This document shows, piece after piece, positions 17,347 through 26,481 of a DNA stretch of 64,000 nt. The translations under genes and the position numbers were made by a program. Source of the DNA: Gammaproteobacteria bacterium. GTDB taxonomy: Bacteria; Pseudomonadota; Gammaproteobacteria; Chromatiales; Chromatiaceae. The stretch is taken from the NCBI GenBank assembly GCA_030148485.1, contig JASBTJ010000040.1, positions 1 to 64,000 on the forward strand, read 5' to 3'. Under the pieces are notes generated by a model that was given only the letters and a program-made list of their open reading frames with translations, was not told where the DNA came from and searched no databases. The first letter of the stretch is position 1; each line of letters begins with the position of its first letter.

Positions 17347-17362
17347 AGCCGGGAACCCGGCT
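17347..17362 (+). other. Hairpin after the DUF302 gene
   Basis: Exact arms AGCCGGG and CCCGGCT lie around AA, 18 bp after the stop, without a T-run. A second hairpin, CCCCTCTCC (17482-17490) with GGAGAGGGG (17496-17504), lies further on. Nothing else is seen in the 286-bp gap 17330-17615. Confidence 0.35.
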
Positions 17363-17615
17363 CACATTCCACTGCGGTCTCACTTGTCCGCAGCCGACCC
17401 GCCGCTGGCACTGATAGCGATTGGTTTTGACAAGGACCGCAAAATCCAGGACTTGCATGCGCGCAGGCTCGCACGGACTGGCCCCTCTCCCACGCGGAGA
17501 GGGGTGCAGCGGGCCGATCGCGGAACGGGGCAGCAGTCACCGCAACCCGGGGATTTCATGCCGTCCATCACCTCGCGCTTGGCGCTGAGAAGAGTCGGAC
17601 GCAAAACTTGCTAGG

Positions 17616-18239
17616 CTAATCGCCGGGCCGCCGACCGACCGCCGCAAGTGCCTGCTCGAACTGTGAACGACGCGCCGGTTGCAACCCCAATTCGTCGATC
17701 AGCAGCCGCTCCATCCGGGCGGCGCCCAGCCCCTGGCCTCGTGCCGGAACCAGCGTCACCCGCGGTACCAGACGGATCGGTGACGGGTCCGTCCCGGGTA
17801 CGCCGCAAGCGGCGGACTCCAATCGCAACCGGACGATGGTGTGACCATCGTCGTCGAACACCCCGACCAGCTGCAGTCTGCTGCGCAGCCTGACCAATGG
17901 CAGCAACGCGCGCGCACCGACCACCTGACTCAGCTTGTCACGCAGATAGCCGACCGGCAGATCGGCAGGATGGGTCGGGAATCGCCGGGCACGCACGCTG
18001 CCGAGTGGCTTGTACGTACCGGCGTCTTCCCAGATCAGGCTGTAGCGGTCGCCCGCCAGCTGCTTGACCAACAACGGGCCACCGGCGGCGTACAGCCGCC
18101 AGTCGACAGTGTCCAGATAGGTCCTCAGTAGTGTCTGTGGCGATGCCACCTGCACTGATACCTGGGCGACCAGACCCGCGATGAAACCCGCGGCATCGCC
18201 ACCTTCGGGCAAAAGATAAGCTTTACTGGACAAGGCCAT
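17616..18239 (-). CDS. CYTH-like domain protein without CHAD domain
   Basis: The product has about 207 residues from the ATG at 18239; upstream in-frame starts at 18275 and 18305 also exist and none has a good ribosome site. LLRTYLDTVDWRLYAAGGPLLV is the typical CYTH beginning (the chain usually binds triphosphate), followed by VRLRSRLQLVGVFDDDGHTIVRLRLES and a basic C-terminus. Most proteins with this opening continue into a helical CHAD domain; here the frame stops after LLIDELGLQPARRSQFEQALAAVG. It may be a naturally short form or a truncated CYTH-CHAD protein. Function uncertain. Confidence 0.6.
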   Translation of the reverse strand: MALSSKAYLLPEGGDAAGFIAGLVAQVSVQVASPQTLLRTYLDTVDWRLYAAGGPLLVKQLAGDRYSLIWEDAGTYKPLGSVRARRFPTHPADLPVGYLRDKLSQVVGARALLPLVRLRSRLQLVGVFDDDGHTIVRLRLESAACGVPGTDPSPIRLVPRVTLVPARGQGLGAARMERLLIDELGLQPARRSQFEQALAAVGRRPGD

Positions 18240-18334
18240 GAAACGGAAAACGGCGGCAGTGCTAAGGCAGCGCATTGTGACATAGCGGCCACGACCGTGC
18301 GTCATCGGCCCGGTAAGGGTGAAGCGCTACCTTG

Positions 18335-19138
18335 CTATCCACCGTCCGCCGCGCAGCGGAAACCGACCGAGCCATAGACAGCACCACCCTGGCGCGGCGG
18401 TTTGACGTTGCGAAACGAACTACGCAGATTGGGCCGGTCCTCGTCCCAGGAGCCGCCCCGTACCACCCGTTGTCGACCGCTGGACGGGCCGCTCAGGTCA
18501 CCTTGGGCATACAGCCGGGCGATCGCATCCGGCGCGTACCAGTTGGCCACCCATTCGGCGGCATTGCCGTGCATGTCATGCAGGCCAAAACCGTTCGCCG
18601 GACGGCTAGCCACCGGCCAGCTGCTGTCCCGGTAACAGCCGTCCGGCTCGCGCGTGCTGGGGGTCGGACTGACCGGGTCGAGAATGGCCTGCTCGCAGCC
18701 GATCTCGTCGCCCCAAGGCCACGTATTACCATCGGTTGCACCGCCGCGAGCAGCCTTTTCCCATTCCGCCTCGCTGGGCAGGCGACCGTCGGCCCAGCCG
18801 CAGTAATCCGCAGCTTGTGCCCAATCCAGGCAATTGACCGGGTGCGCCTCGTGGTCGGCTGCATCGTAGTTGCAGTATTTGTTGCGTCGATGGGTCAAAG
18901 GCGGGGAGCAGGCGCCATCCGCGACACAACGGCGGTAATCGCCCACCGTGACTTCGTTGCGATCGATCAGGAACCCCGGAACCGCAACCGCGATACCGCC
19001 ACGGTGGCCTTCGTCGTCCACGCAGCGGAGGTCGTGCCGGGAGCAACCCATCTGGAAGCTGCCGGCGGGGATCGGGACCCGGTCCGCGGCGAACAACGGT
19101 AAGCCCAACAGGCTGCACAGGATCGGCCAAACACGCAT
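18335..19138 (-). CDS. Exported SUMF1 (formylglycine-enzyme-like) domain protein
   Basis: This 267-residue protein starts at ATG 19138, three bases after a strong AGGGAGGTGG site. It has a signal peptide (MRVWPILCSLLGLPLFAA), then the SUMF1 fold: PAGSFQMGCS, FLIDRNEVTVGDYRRCV, PVNCLDWAQAADYCGWADGRLPSEAEWEKAARGG, NGFGLHDMHGNAAEWV, VRGGSWDED and VGFRCA. The cysteine pair needed by true formylglycine-generating enzymes is not evident near the C-terminus, so it is more likely a structural or ligand-binding relative. The periplasmic target is unknown. Confidence 0.85.
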   Translation of the reverse strand: MRVWPILCSLLGLPLFAADRVPIPAGSFQMGCSRHDLRCVDDEGHRGGIAVAVPGFLIDRNEVTVGDYRRCVADGACSPPLTHRRNKYCNYDAADHEAHPVNCLDWAQAADYCGWADGRLPSEAEWEKAARGGATDGNTWPWGDEIGCEQAILDPVSPTPSTREPDGCYRDSSWPVASRPANGFGLHDMHGNAAEWVANWYAPDAIARLYAQGDLSGPSSGRQRVVRGGSWDEDRPNLRSSFRNVKPPRQGGAVYGSVGFRCAADGG

Positions 19139-19228
19139 CTTCCACCTCCCTGCGGACGGTCGCGTCATAAACCACACGAGCAGGAGACCGGATAAGCGCG
19201 CCCGGTGTTACACCGACGCGGCCGTGCT

Positions 19229-19588
19229 TCAGCCGGCTGCCTGCAGCATCAGTCCCGCGATGCCGTCCAGGCCACCCACGTACGGCGCGATGCGGATGCG
19301 AATGCCTGGGTGCTCGTCCTGCTTGATCTTGACGTCGTTCGGGATGTCCTCGGCAACATGGCGACCGGCGGACAGAAAATACGGCAGCACAATCACCTCG
19401 TCGGCACCGCGGTCGATGCAACATTGGATGCCGTCGGGAATGGACGGTTCGGCCAACTCCAGGAAGGCACAATCCACCAGATTGTAGCTGTCCCCGGCTT
19501 GGGCGGTGACCCGCTGGGTCAGCTCACGGATCTCATCGTTGGACGCCGCGCGGCGACTGCCGTGGGCGACGATCAGGAGAGCTTTCAT
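19229..19588 (-). CDS. Small CbiX/SirB-type chelatase
   Basis: This 119-residue single-domain chelatase has VAHGSRRAASNDEI at the N-terminus with the metal-binding histidine and PYFLSAGRHVAEDIP near residue 80 with the second histidine. Family members insert Co2+ or Fe2+ (or Ni2+) into sirohydrochlorin. In sulfur oxidisers with dsr genes a role in siroheme supply alongside cysG and dsrN is reasonable but is inference. It ends a minus-strand pair with pepN, which lies only 6 bp upstream in the direction of transcription. Confidence 0.88.
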   Translation of the reverse strand: MKALLIVAHGSRRAASNDEIRELTQRVTAQAGDSYNLVDCAFLELAEPSIPDGIQCCIDRGADEVIVLPYFLSAGRHVAEDIPNDVKIKQDEHPGIRIRIAPYVGGLDGIAGLMLQAAG

Positions 19589-19594
19589 CAGTGA

Positions 19595-22246
19595 TTAGTC
19601 CTTCAAACTTTTACTGGCAATTTCGTAAACATCCTTGGACACGCCCGGCGCGCCGGCCAGGCGTTCCAATGCGGCGCGCATATGTATCTGGCGCCCCTGA
19701 TCATGGCGACGCCAACGTGACAGATTGCGGCTCAGGCGCGAGGCGATCTGAGGATTGAGCGCATCCAGCGCGAGTATCTGCTCCACCAGGAAGGCGTATC
19801 CCGAACCGTCGGCCGCGTGGAACCGCGGCACATTGCCCATGGCGAACGCACCGATCAGCGCGCGCACCTTGTTGGGATTCTTGATGGAAAACGCCGGGTG
19901 TCGCATCAAACCATGGATGTCGTAGAGCACACAGGCACGGCTGGCGGCCATGGCCTGTACGCTGAACCACTTGTCCATCACCAGGGGATCGTGGCGCCAG
20001 TTGCGGTCGAAATCCGCCAGCGCCTTGGTCCGCTCCGGCAGATCGCTGTCGGCAATCAGCGCCAAGGCCGCCATCACGTCGGTCATGTTGTGGCCGGCAC
20101 GATACTGGTCCAGGCAGCGCTGCACACCGCCGGGCGCGTCCGCCGCCATCAGGTAGGACAGACACAGGTTTTTCAGGCTACGCCGGCCTATCGCCTCAGG
20201 AGTCGGCTGGTAGGCGCCGGTCTCCACCAGGGCGTCGTACCGGGCGGACAGTTCAGCCGCGAAGCGTGTCCCGATATGCACGCGCAATGCCTGGCGCGCC
20301 GCGTGGATACCGTCGACGTCGACCACCTCCATCTGGTCGCCGAGGTAACTTTCCGCCGGCAGGGCCAGCACCTCGGCAAGCAGGGCGTGCTCGGACTCCT
20401 GATCGGCCAGGGTGTGCGCAAAGGCTTCGATGAAAGGCTCGGGCGCGGTCATGTCGGCGCCCGCAGCATGCCGTTCTACCAGCGCCAGGATGGATCGCTG
20501 CGCCAGGGTCTGGGCAGCATCCCAGCGGTTGAAACCGTCGCTGTCATGGGCCATCAGGAACATCAGCTGCTGATCGCTGTAGTCGACGCGCAGTTTGACC
20601 GGCGCCGAGAAACCGCGCAGCAACGAGGGAACCGGGGCCGCAGCTACATCCACGAAGGTGAAGCTCTGCTCGCGCTCCGTCAGTTCAAGCACCCGTGTGA
20701 GCCCACCGGCCTCATCCTCGCCCACCAACCGCAGCGGCAACCCGTCGCCCTGCGCGTCGATCAAACCCACGGCGATGGGGATCAGAAACGGCGGTTTGTC
20801 CCGCTGCCCGGGCGTATCGGGCACGTGCTGGCGGAAGTGCAAGGTGTAGCGTCGGGTGGCCGCATCGTACTCGGCTCGAACGCCGACCTCGGGCGTACCT
20901 GCATAGTCGTACCAGCGCTTGAATTGGGTCAGATCGCGACCGGCGGCGTCGGCCATGCACTGCACGAAGTCGTCGGTGGTCACGGCCTGACCGTCATGCC
21001 GTTGGAAATACAGGTCCGTGGCGCGGCGGAAGGTCTGCGGGCCGAGCAACTGTGCCTGCATACGAACCACTTCGGCGCCCTTCTCGTATACCGTCACGGT
21101 GTAGAAATTGTTGATCTCGATGTAACTGTCAGGCCGCACCGGATGCGCCATGGGGCCGGCGTCCTCGGCAAACTGATGGGCACGCAACAGCCGCACGTCC
21201 TCGATGCGCTTGACGCCCCGCGACCCCATGTCGGCGGAAAACTCCTGATCGCGGTAAACGGTGAAACCTTCCTTGAGCGACAGCTGGAACCAGTCCCGAC
21301 AGGTGATCCGGTTACCCGTCCAGTTGTGGAAATATTCGTGGGCGATGACACCTTCGATGCCTTGGTAGTCACGGTCCGTCGCGGTATCGGGGCTGGCCAG
21401 CACGTACTTGCTGTTGAAGATGTTCAGCCCCTTGTTCTCCATCGCGCCCATGTTGAAGTCGTTAACGGCGACGATATTGAACACATCCAGGTCGTATTCA
21501 CGGCCGTAGACGCGCTCGTCCCACGCCATGGATGCCTTGAGCGATTGCATGGCATGTGCGCACTTGTCGATATTCTCCGGCTCCACATAAATGCGCAGAT
21601 CGACGTCCCGCCCGGACAGCGTGGTATGGCTGTCGGCAACGCGCCTCAGATCACCCGCGACCAGTGCGAACAGATACGCGGGCTTGGGGAAAGGATCGTC
21701 CCATTCGGCATAGTGGCGACCCTCCGGCAGATGACCACTGTCCATCGGGTTGCCGTTGGACAACAACACCGGGTAAAGGTCCGCGTCCGCCTCGATCCGG
21801 GTGCGAAAGCGTGCCATCACGTCCGGCCGGTCCAAGTACCAGGTGATCTTGCGAAACCCTTCCGCCTCACACTGGGTGCAGAACATACCGCCGGACCGGT
21901 ACAGACCTTCCAGAGCGGTATTGGCCTCGGGTGCGATCTGCACCTCGGAATCGAGCACGAAGGTCTCCGGTGGTGACACCAGCGTCAGGCCGACGTCATC
22001 GAGCCGATAGTCGTCGGCTGTCAACTCGCGCTCATCAATGCGCAGTGAGATCAGGTCCAGACCCTCGCCGTCCAGTTGCAGACCCTCGCCCACAGGCACC
22101 TCGGGATTGCGCCGAAGTGCCAGCTTGGCGCGCACCCGGGTGCCTCGTTCGAACAGTTCGACACACAGATCGACACTGTCTATCCAGTAGGCGGGGGGCT
22201 GGTAATCGGCCAATAATTTTGTTCGCGGACTGGCGTCTCTTGCCAT
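19595..22246 (-). CDS. pepN: Aminopeptidase N (M1 family zinc peptidase)
   Basis: This 883-residue protein has the full bacterial PepN length. GAMENKGLN (near 265) is the substrate amine-binding motif. HEYFHNWTGN (near 300) with the downstream SLKEG glutamate forms the zinc site, and TVYEKGAEVVRM carries the catalytic tyrosine. It removes N-terminal residues from peptides in the cytoplasm. GGAG lies five bases before the ATG. It is followed almost directly by the CbiX-type gene, and divergent from glutaredoxin across 170 bp. Confidence 0.97.
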   Translation of the reverse strand: MARDASPRTKLLADYQPPAYWIDSVDLCVELFERGTRVRAKLALRRNPEVPVGEGLQLDGEGLDLISLRIDERELTADDYRLDDVGLTLVSPPETFVLDSEVQIAPEANTALEGLYRSGGMFCTQCEAEGFRKITWYLDRPDVMARFRTRIEADADLYPVLLSNGNPMDSGHLPEGRHYAEWDDPFPKPAYLFALVAGDLRRVADSHTTLSGRDVDLRIYVEPENIDKCAHAMQSLKASMAWDERVYGREYDLDVFNIVAVNDFNMGAMENKGLNIFNSKYVLASPDTATDRDYQGIEGVIAHEYFHNWTGNRITCRDWFQLSLKEGFTVYRDQEFSADMGSRGVKRIEDVRLLRAHQFAEDAGPMAHPVRPDSYIEINNFYTVTVYEKGAEVVRMQAQLLGPQTFRRATDLYFQRHDGQAVTTDDFVQCMADAAGRDLTQFKRWYDYAGTPEVGVRAEYDAATRRYTLHFRQHVPDTPGQRDKPPFLIPIAVGLIDAQGDGLPLRLVGEDEAGGLTRVLELTEREQSFTFVDVAAAPVPSLLRGFSAPVKLRVDYSDQQLMFLMAHDSDGFNRWDAAQTLAQRSILALVERHAAGADMTAPEPFIEAFAHTLADQESEHALLAEVLALPAESYLGDQMEVVDVDGIHAARQALRVHIGTRFAAELSARYDALVETGAYQPTPEAIGRRSLKNLCLSYLMAADAPGGVQRCLDQYRAGHNMTDVMAALALIADSDLPERTKALADFDRNWRHDPLVMDKWFSVQAMAASRACVLYDIHGLMRHPAFSIKNPNKVRALIGAFAMGNVPRFHAADGSGYAFLVEQILALDALNPQIASRLSRNLSRWRRHDQGRQIHMRAALERLAGAPGVSKDVYEIASKSLKD

Positions 22247-22416
22247 GGGGGCTCCGGCGGGAACGTCGCAAAAAAAGACAGAACGGCATCATAGGCCGAA
22301 CCCTGCGGCCAACCAAGCACGCAAACCCCCGTTCAACAGCGGTAATTACGCGCTCCGGCTGGCCCAGCGCCACATTGGCTTGCTAGGATGATCGGTCTGG
22401 ATTTACGGAGACGGTC

Positions 22417-22722
22417 ATGCCCAAGGTTGTGATGTATACCACCAACATGTGCCCCTATTGCGTGCGTGCAAAAATGCTGCTCAGCCACAAGGGCGTACCG
22501 GTAGAGGAGTTGAACATCCAGCGCGACCCAGCGTTGATGCGTGAGATGCTGGCGCGCAGCCAACGCCGCACCGTGCCGCAGATCTTCGTCGGCGACGTCC
22601 ACGTCGGCGGCTACGACGACATGGCCGCCATGGACGCGCGCGGCGAACTCGACCCCTTGCTGGGCCTGTCCGACGACCCGCATGGCTATGGCGCCGACGC
22701 CTCAGAGGACGGTCCCACCTGA
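22417..22722 (+). CDS. grxC: Glutaredoxin 3 (GrxC)
   Basis: This 101-residue dithiol glutaredoxin has CPYC at residues 11-14, TVPQIFVGDVHVGGYDDM forming the cis-proline and glutathione-binding region, and a short acidic tail. It reduces protein disulfides and glutathione mixed disulfides. The gene begins a plus-strand run with hslR two bases downstream, so the two are probably co-transcribed. Confidence 0.95.
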   Translation: MPKVVMYTTNMCPYCVRAKMLLSHKGVPVEELNIQRDPALMREMLARSQRRTVPQIFVGDVHVGGYDDMAAMDARGELDPLLGLSDDPHGYGADASEDGPT

Positions 22723-22724
22723 TC

Positions 22725-23132
22725 ATGGCGGACACCGCGGACAAACCGACCCGCATGCGACTGGACAAGTGGCTGTGGGCCGCCCGCTTTTACAAGACCC
22801 GTCAGTTGGCGGTGGAGGCGGTCAACGGTGGCCACGTCCACCTCAACGGCCAACGCACCAAGGCCGGCAGAGACGTACAGCCCGGCAGCAAGGTACGAAT
22901 CCACAAGGGCGGGCTGGACTGGGACATTGTGGTGGAAGTGCTGCCCAAGCAGCGTCGCCCCGCCGGCGAGGCCGTGACCTTCTACACTGAATCCGACCAA
23001 AGCCGTGCGCGCCGCAGCCAACGCCAGGCGGATTTGCGCAGCGCACGCCAGGCCAGTCCACTGCAGACACCCCGCAAACCCAGCAAGCGGGACCGCCGGT
23101 TAATCCACCGCTTCAAGCAGAGCAGCGAATGA
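22725..23132 (+). CDS. hslR: Hsp15-type S4-domain RNA-binding protein
   Basis: This 135-residue protein has the S4 domain at the N-terminus (MRLDKWLWAARFYKTRQLAVEAVNGGHVHLNGQRTKAGRDVQPGSKV) and a basic tail (RARRSQRQADLR, RKPSKRDRRLIHRFKQ). Hsp15 binds nascent-chain-carrying 50S subunits released during heat stress and helps recycle them. Length and motif order match E. coli HslR. It is tightly spaced after grxC. Confidence 0.93.
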   Translation: MADTADKPTRMRLDKWLWAARFYKTRQLAVEAVNGGHVHLNGQRTKAGRDVQPGSKVRIHKGGLDWDIVVEVLPKQRRPAGEAVTFYTESDQSRARRSQRQADLRSARQASPLQTPRKPSKRDRRLIHRFKQSSE

Positions 23133-23226
23133 CCCGCGCAGCGAAAAGACCGGCGCACGGCGGACCCGAGCTGTGTGCGGACAGCACCTGGGGCGGGCGC
23201 CCCCGGCAACGACGCGGCCAGTAACC

Positions 23227-23697
23227 ATGGACCAGGACGCCTTCCGAAAAACCTACCGAGAGGTCAACGAACGCTTTTGCGCCTATGAGAAGGGCGTGCT
23301 GACCAACCAATGCGACTGCAGCCAGGCGGAACGCTTCTGCATTGCCGAACGCGAAGGCGTGCACTGCAACTCGGACGACGGTCAGTCACGGTGTCTCGAA
23401 CTGCTGGGCCTGCTCAGGGAACACGCCAGCTTCGCGCTACGCGGCAATACCGAGGAAAAAGCGTTGCTACCCCACGGCAAGGCGATCCGCATCCAGGTGG
23501 GTGGCCTGCGCGGGCTACACGCCGTGCTGGAACCTAAGCAACCGGTGCCCGACCCCATCCCTGACATCTTTGCCCTGATCGCCCGCGCCGAGAAAACCTA
23601 CCAGACCCTGCAGGCGCTGCCCTTTTCCGAGATCATGCCCCAGATCGCGGCGTACAAAGGCCGGACCCGCTCACGCCGGCGGCGCAATAAGACCTGA
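23227..23697 (+). CDS. Conserved cysteine-rich protein of unknown function
   Basis: This 156-residue protein starts at ATG 23227. The N-terminal third has six cysteines: FCAYEKG, QCDCSQAERFC, HCNSDDGQSRC. These could bind zinc or an Fe-S cluster. The rest is mixed helix and strand (HGKAIRIQVGGLRGLHAVL) with a very basic end (RTRSRRRRNKT) that may contact nucleic acid. I do not recognise the family. It sits 94 bp after hslR and ends 13 bp from the convergent reductase gene. Confidence 0.7.
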   Translation: MDQDAFRKTYREVNERFCAYEKGVLTNQCDCSQAERFCIAEREGVHCNSDDGQSRCLELLGLLREHASFALRGNTEEKALLPHGKAIRIQVGGLRGLHAVLEPKQPVPDPIPDIFALIARAEKTYQTLQALPFSEIMPQIAAYKGRTRSRRRRNKT

Positions 23698-23710
23698 ACG
23701 GCGTCGCCGC

Positions 23711-24703
23711 TCACGGATTATACTTGCGCAAGGTCCGTAGGCGGTTGCAGGGCAGTCCCGCAGCGGTCAGAACATCCAACGCCTTCAGCCCCTCTCCCGG
23801 CAGTACCGCATAGCAGTCCCAGCCCGCCAGGTCACCGTGTTGCGCGACGACCTGGGCCATAGCGCCGTCGAAATTGCCCGCGCCGGCCGGCGCCAAATCG
23901 ATACTGTGGTAGTGAAAATCGTCCAGCGCATCCTGCCAGGCACGGCAGTAGTTGGACAGATAATGGCCATTCTGGACACCGGACAACCAATACAGATGCA
24001 TCGGACGCCCTTCATCGAGCTGGATGGCGTGGTCGATCAAACTGGCGATGGGCGCGAAACCGGTTTCCCAGGCGATGAAAATGATCGGGCGCGTCGATGT
24101 GTCGTCCAGGGTAAAGGTGCCCAGGGGGCCGGTGACAATCACCTCGCGGCCCTTTTGCAAGCGTTCGAACACCAAGTCGCTGAACGGGTCGTTTCGCCGG
24201 CGGCGTACATGAAAACGTAGATTCATGCCGTCGCACGGGCAACCCGCGAGCGCCATGGTCACCGGTTTCATACCGTCAAAATGCAGCTCCACCGACTGCC
24301 CGGCAAGGAACAACAGATTGTCGGAGCGCGGGGTGCGGACATACAGCTGCACCACGTCTTCCTGCAGGCGTTCGACCTTCTGCAGTTTCGCTCGTATGTG
24401 CTGTTCCGGAACCTCCGCCGCGGCACCCAGTTCGTGGGCTTCGATCTCGACGTCGGAGGCCGGCCGATGACAACACAGCAGGAAGTAATTGCGCTCCCTC
24501 TCCTGCGGGGTGAAGCGATAGTCGTAATGGTTCACCAATTCCAGGTCGCCGCACAGCAACCGGGCCCGGCAGGCGCCACAGGATCCGTTCGCACAATTGT
24601 GATCGAGATTCAGCCCTTCGCGGAGGCCGGCATCGAGCAAGGACTCGCACGTCTGAACCTCGAACGCATGTCCGCTTGGCTGTAGCTTGACCTGGAAACT
24701 CAC
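23711..24703 (-). CDS. 2Fe-2S ferredoxin-type flavin reductase (AscD/Fpr-like)
   Basis: This 330-residue protein has an N-terminal plant-type [2Fe-2S] domain (CANGSCGACRARLLCGD and LLCCHRP) fused to a ferredoxin-NAD(P)H reductase module (LFLAGQSVELHFDG, REVIVTGPLGTF, PIIFIAWETGFAPIASLIDHA). The usual RxYS flavin-binding motif is replaced by MKPVTMALAG, an unusual change. Such proteins pass electrons from NAD(P)H to oxygenases or dehydratases. The partner may be the HTH/coiled-coil gene just upstream, or one of several oxygenases in the window; this cannot be settled here. Confidence 0.85.
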   Translation of the reverse strand: MSFQVKLQPSGHAFEVQTCESLLDAGLREGLNLDHNCANGSCGACRARLLCGDLELVNHYDYRFTPQERERNYFLLCCHRPASDVEIEAHELGAAAEVPEQHIRAKLQKVERLQEDVVQLYVRTPRSDNLLFLAGQSVELHFDGMKPVTMALAGCPCDGMNLRFHVRRRRNDPFSDLVFERLQKGREVIVTGPLGTFTLDDTSTRPIIFIAWETGFAPIASLIDHAIQLDEGRPMHLYWLSGVQNGHYLSNYCRAWQDALDDFHYHSIDLAPAGAGNFDGAMAQVVAQHGDLAGWDCYAVLPGEGLKALDVLTAAGLPCNRLRTLRKYNP

Positions 24704-24767
24704 GCTCCCCCCAGTAAGGCGTCCCGACGTTCAGTCTAGGAAATCCCTTCTCCCTAGGACAAGGGGG

Positions 24768-25208
24768 TCAATGCGGTTCGCGCAGCTTGACCTGGTGCAT
24801 GTACCAGCCAATGAGGGTTCCGAGCATCATGGATTGTTGTTTGTCACAGCTTTCCTGCAGCGCCACCAAACGATCCGCCATCTCGTCGGACAGGTCCTCA
24901 TAACTGTGTATCTGATCCCGCAGCATCCCGTTTTCGATCCGCAAGCGCTGGATCTGCGCGTTGAGATGGTCGGGGTCGCGGTGGGGCTCCGCCGTGGCCT
25001 TGTCCAATGCCGCGGCCTGTATCCGCTTGACCTTTTCGAGAATCCCGGAATCGTCAGGCGCGGTATCCGGATAGAGCTTGAGCAACTCGGACATGCGCAG
25101 ATGTCCCTCGAACGTGGCGAGCTCCCCGGCCTGAATCTGCTGCTGGAGTACCTTACGCGGCACGCCCACCATGCGCGCGGCTTGGGAAAGACTCAGATCA
25201 CGATCCAT
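24768..25208 (-). CDS. HTH plus coiled-coil protein next to the reductase
   Basis: This 146-residue protein starts at ATG 25208, behind GGAGGTG; an in-frame start ten codons earlier would lie before that site. The N-terminus (LSLSQAARMVGVPRKVLQQQIQAGELATFEGHL) looks like a winged or excisionase-type helix-turn-helix. Residues about 85-125 form a coiled coil (LNAQIQRLRIENGMLRDQIHSYEDL), and the C-terminus is helical. The same pair with a ferredoxin-type reductase occurs in related bacteria as far as I recall. It lies downstream of dsrS without an obvious terminator between. Confidence 0.7.
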   Translation of the reverse strand: MDRDLSLSQAARMVGVPRKVLQQQIQAGELATFEGHLRMSELLKLYPDTAPDDSGILEKVKRIQAAALDKATAEPHRDPDHLNAQIQRLRIENGMLRDQIHSYEDLSDEMADRLVALQESCDKQQSMMLGTLIGWYMHQVKLREPH

Positions 25209-25320
25209 ACGCACCTCCGGGGCACCACGGTCGCCCACCCGCTTGGATGGGTGACTTCAAGTGTAGTTCACCGGTGGCAACACCGAAGGAAATGCATTCC
25301 CTGGTGGTCGCAGGTACGGT

Positions 25321-26439
25321 TCAGATCTTGCCGGCAAAAAGGTGGGCAACTTCGCCGAGCAGAGGCGAAATGACGGGTTCGAGCTTACGCCGCATCAGGC
25401 TACCGATGGCGGTCGAATCACGGAAAACCGGTCGCACCACGCCATAGCTCAGGCCGGACAGCAAGCGCGCCGCGCGCAAAGGATCCGCCAGTCCCGGCGC
25501 CCTGCCGCACAAGGCCTGGGCATGGGAGTCCGCACCGACCCAGCGCTCGGCGTCGGCCAGCAGTTCGTCCAGCGTCGCATCCACCATACCGTCCGGACGC
25601 GCTGCCGCGAAATAGTTTGCCACCACGTCCAGCGACGTATTGACCACCTCCTGGGTGGACGGCTTCTTGAACACCTTCACCACGGTGTCGAGATAGGCTT
25701 GACCCGCCGGGCTCAAGGCCCGCGCCAACAATCCGGCCAGCGGGTCGCCCTGACCGCTGCGCTCGTCAAGCAGGGCATTGTGTGCCTGCCACAACGGATG
25801 TGCCGGGCGCAGTTCGGGAATGGCATCCGGCACGGCGGACAGGAATCCCACATAGTACGGGTTCTTGCGTTGGGCGCGTTTCCACAATTCGTCGCGCTGC
25901 GCGTCGCTGATCAGCCCCGGCTGTAGCACCAAACTGACGGTAACCATCATTTGTTCGGCTTCTGTCTCGAACGCCAGGTGCTCGACCAGGTATTCCGCCA
26001 GCACCGGCCCCATCTGTCCCTGCACCACAGCCGGCTTGGTCAACATACGCCGCGCGTTTTCGCTGTCTTCCATCGCCCACCAGGCGCGACGAGCCAATTC
26101 GTCCGTGAGTCCTTCGGCACACACTGCGGCGACAACGGCCTCAGGCTCCCCCAGCAACAGCAATTGCTCCAGGCTTTCATCGCGCATTTGCCCCATACGC
26201 GTCCAGCGCTGCAGATACACTGGATATCCCCCCGGCGACCCCAGCACGTGCCCGGACAGCATCTCTTTCACTCGCTTGACGTACTGATCGTCCCGGCAGT
26301 TGGGATTGAGCGGGATTTCCGCCTGTCCCTTGTCGGACAGGCCGTAGACGGTCATGCGCGATTCATCGATACGAATGGCTTGAGGCTTGTTCGCCAGGAG
26401 CACATTCAGGCGCAGGGAATCTTCGGGAGACAGATCCAT
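25321..26439 (-). CDS. dsrS: DsrS, sulfur-oxidation operon protein
   Basis: This 372-residue soluble protein has no membrane segment or cofactor motif. Position as last gene after dsrR, length, and sequence character (LSPEDSLRLNVLLANKPQAIRIDESRMTVYGLS at the start) match DsrS of purple sulfur bacteria, the closing gene of dsrABEFHCMKLJOPNRS. Its function there is unresolved, with a regulatory role proposed. A small hairpin (26456-26474) separates it from dsrR. Confidence 0.88.
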   Translation of the reverse strand: MDLSPEDSLRLNVLLANKPQAIRIDESRMTVYGLSDKGQAEIPLNPNCRDDQYVKRVKEMLSGHVLGSPGGYPVYLQRWTRMGQMRDESLEQLLLLGEPEAVVAAVCAEGLTDELARRAWWAMEDSENARRMLTKPAVVQGQMGPVLAEYLVEHLAFETEAEQMMVTVSLVLQPGLISDAQRDELWKRAQRKNPYYVGFLSAVPDAIPELRPAHPLWQAHNALLDERSGQGDPLAGLLARALSPAGQAYLDTVVKVFKKPSTQEVVNTSLDVVANYFAAARPDGMVDATLDELLADAERWVGADSHAQALCGRAPGLADPLRAARLLSGLSYGVVRPVFRDSTAIGSLMRRKLEPVISPLLGEVAHLFAGKI

Positions 26440-26455
26440 AATCGGCGGGCGGGCG

Positions 26456-26474
26456 CCGACCGCGTCGCGGTCGG
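26456..26474. other. Hairpin between dsrR and dsrS
   Basis: Arms CCGACCGCG and CGCGGTCGG surround a single T (26465). The loop would need opening of the inner pairs. There is no T-run, so mRNA processing or stability is more likely than termination. Confidence 0.3.
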
Positions 26475-26481
26475 GACAGCC

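Noticed and set aside
19817-21976. Very long open frame antisense to pepN, and similar long antisense frames over dsrL, dsrK, dsrP and dsrA
   Set aside because: They mirror high-GC codon structure of the true genes, lack ribosome sites and resemble no protein family.
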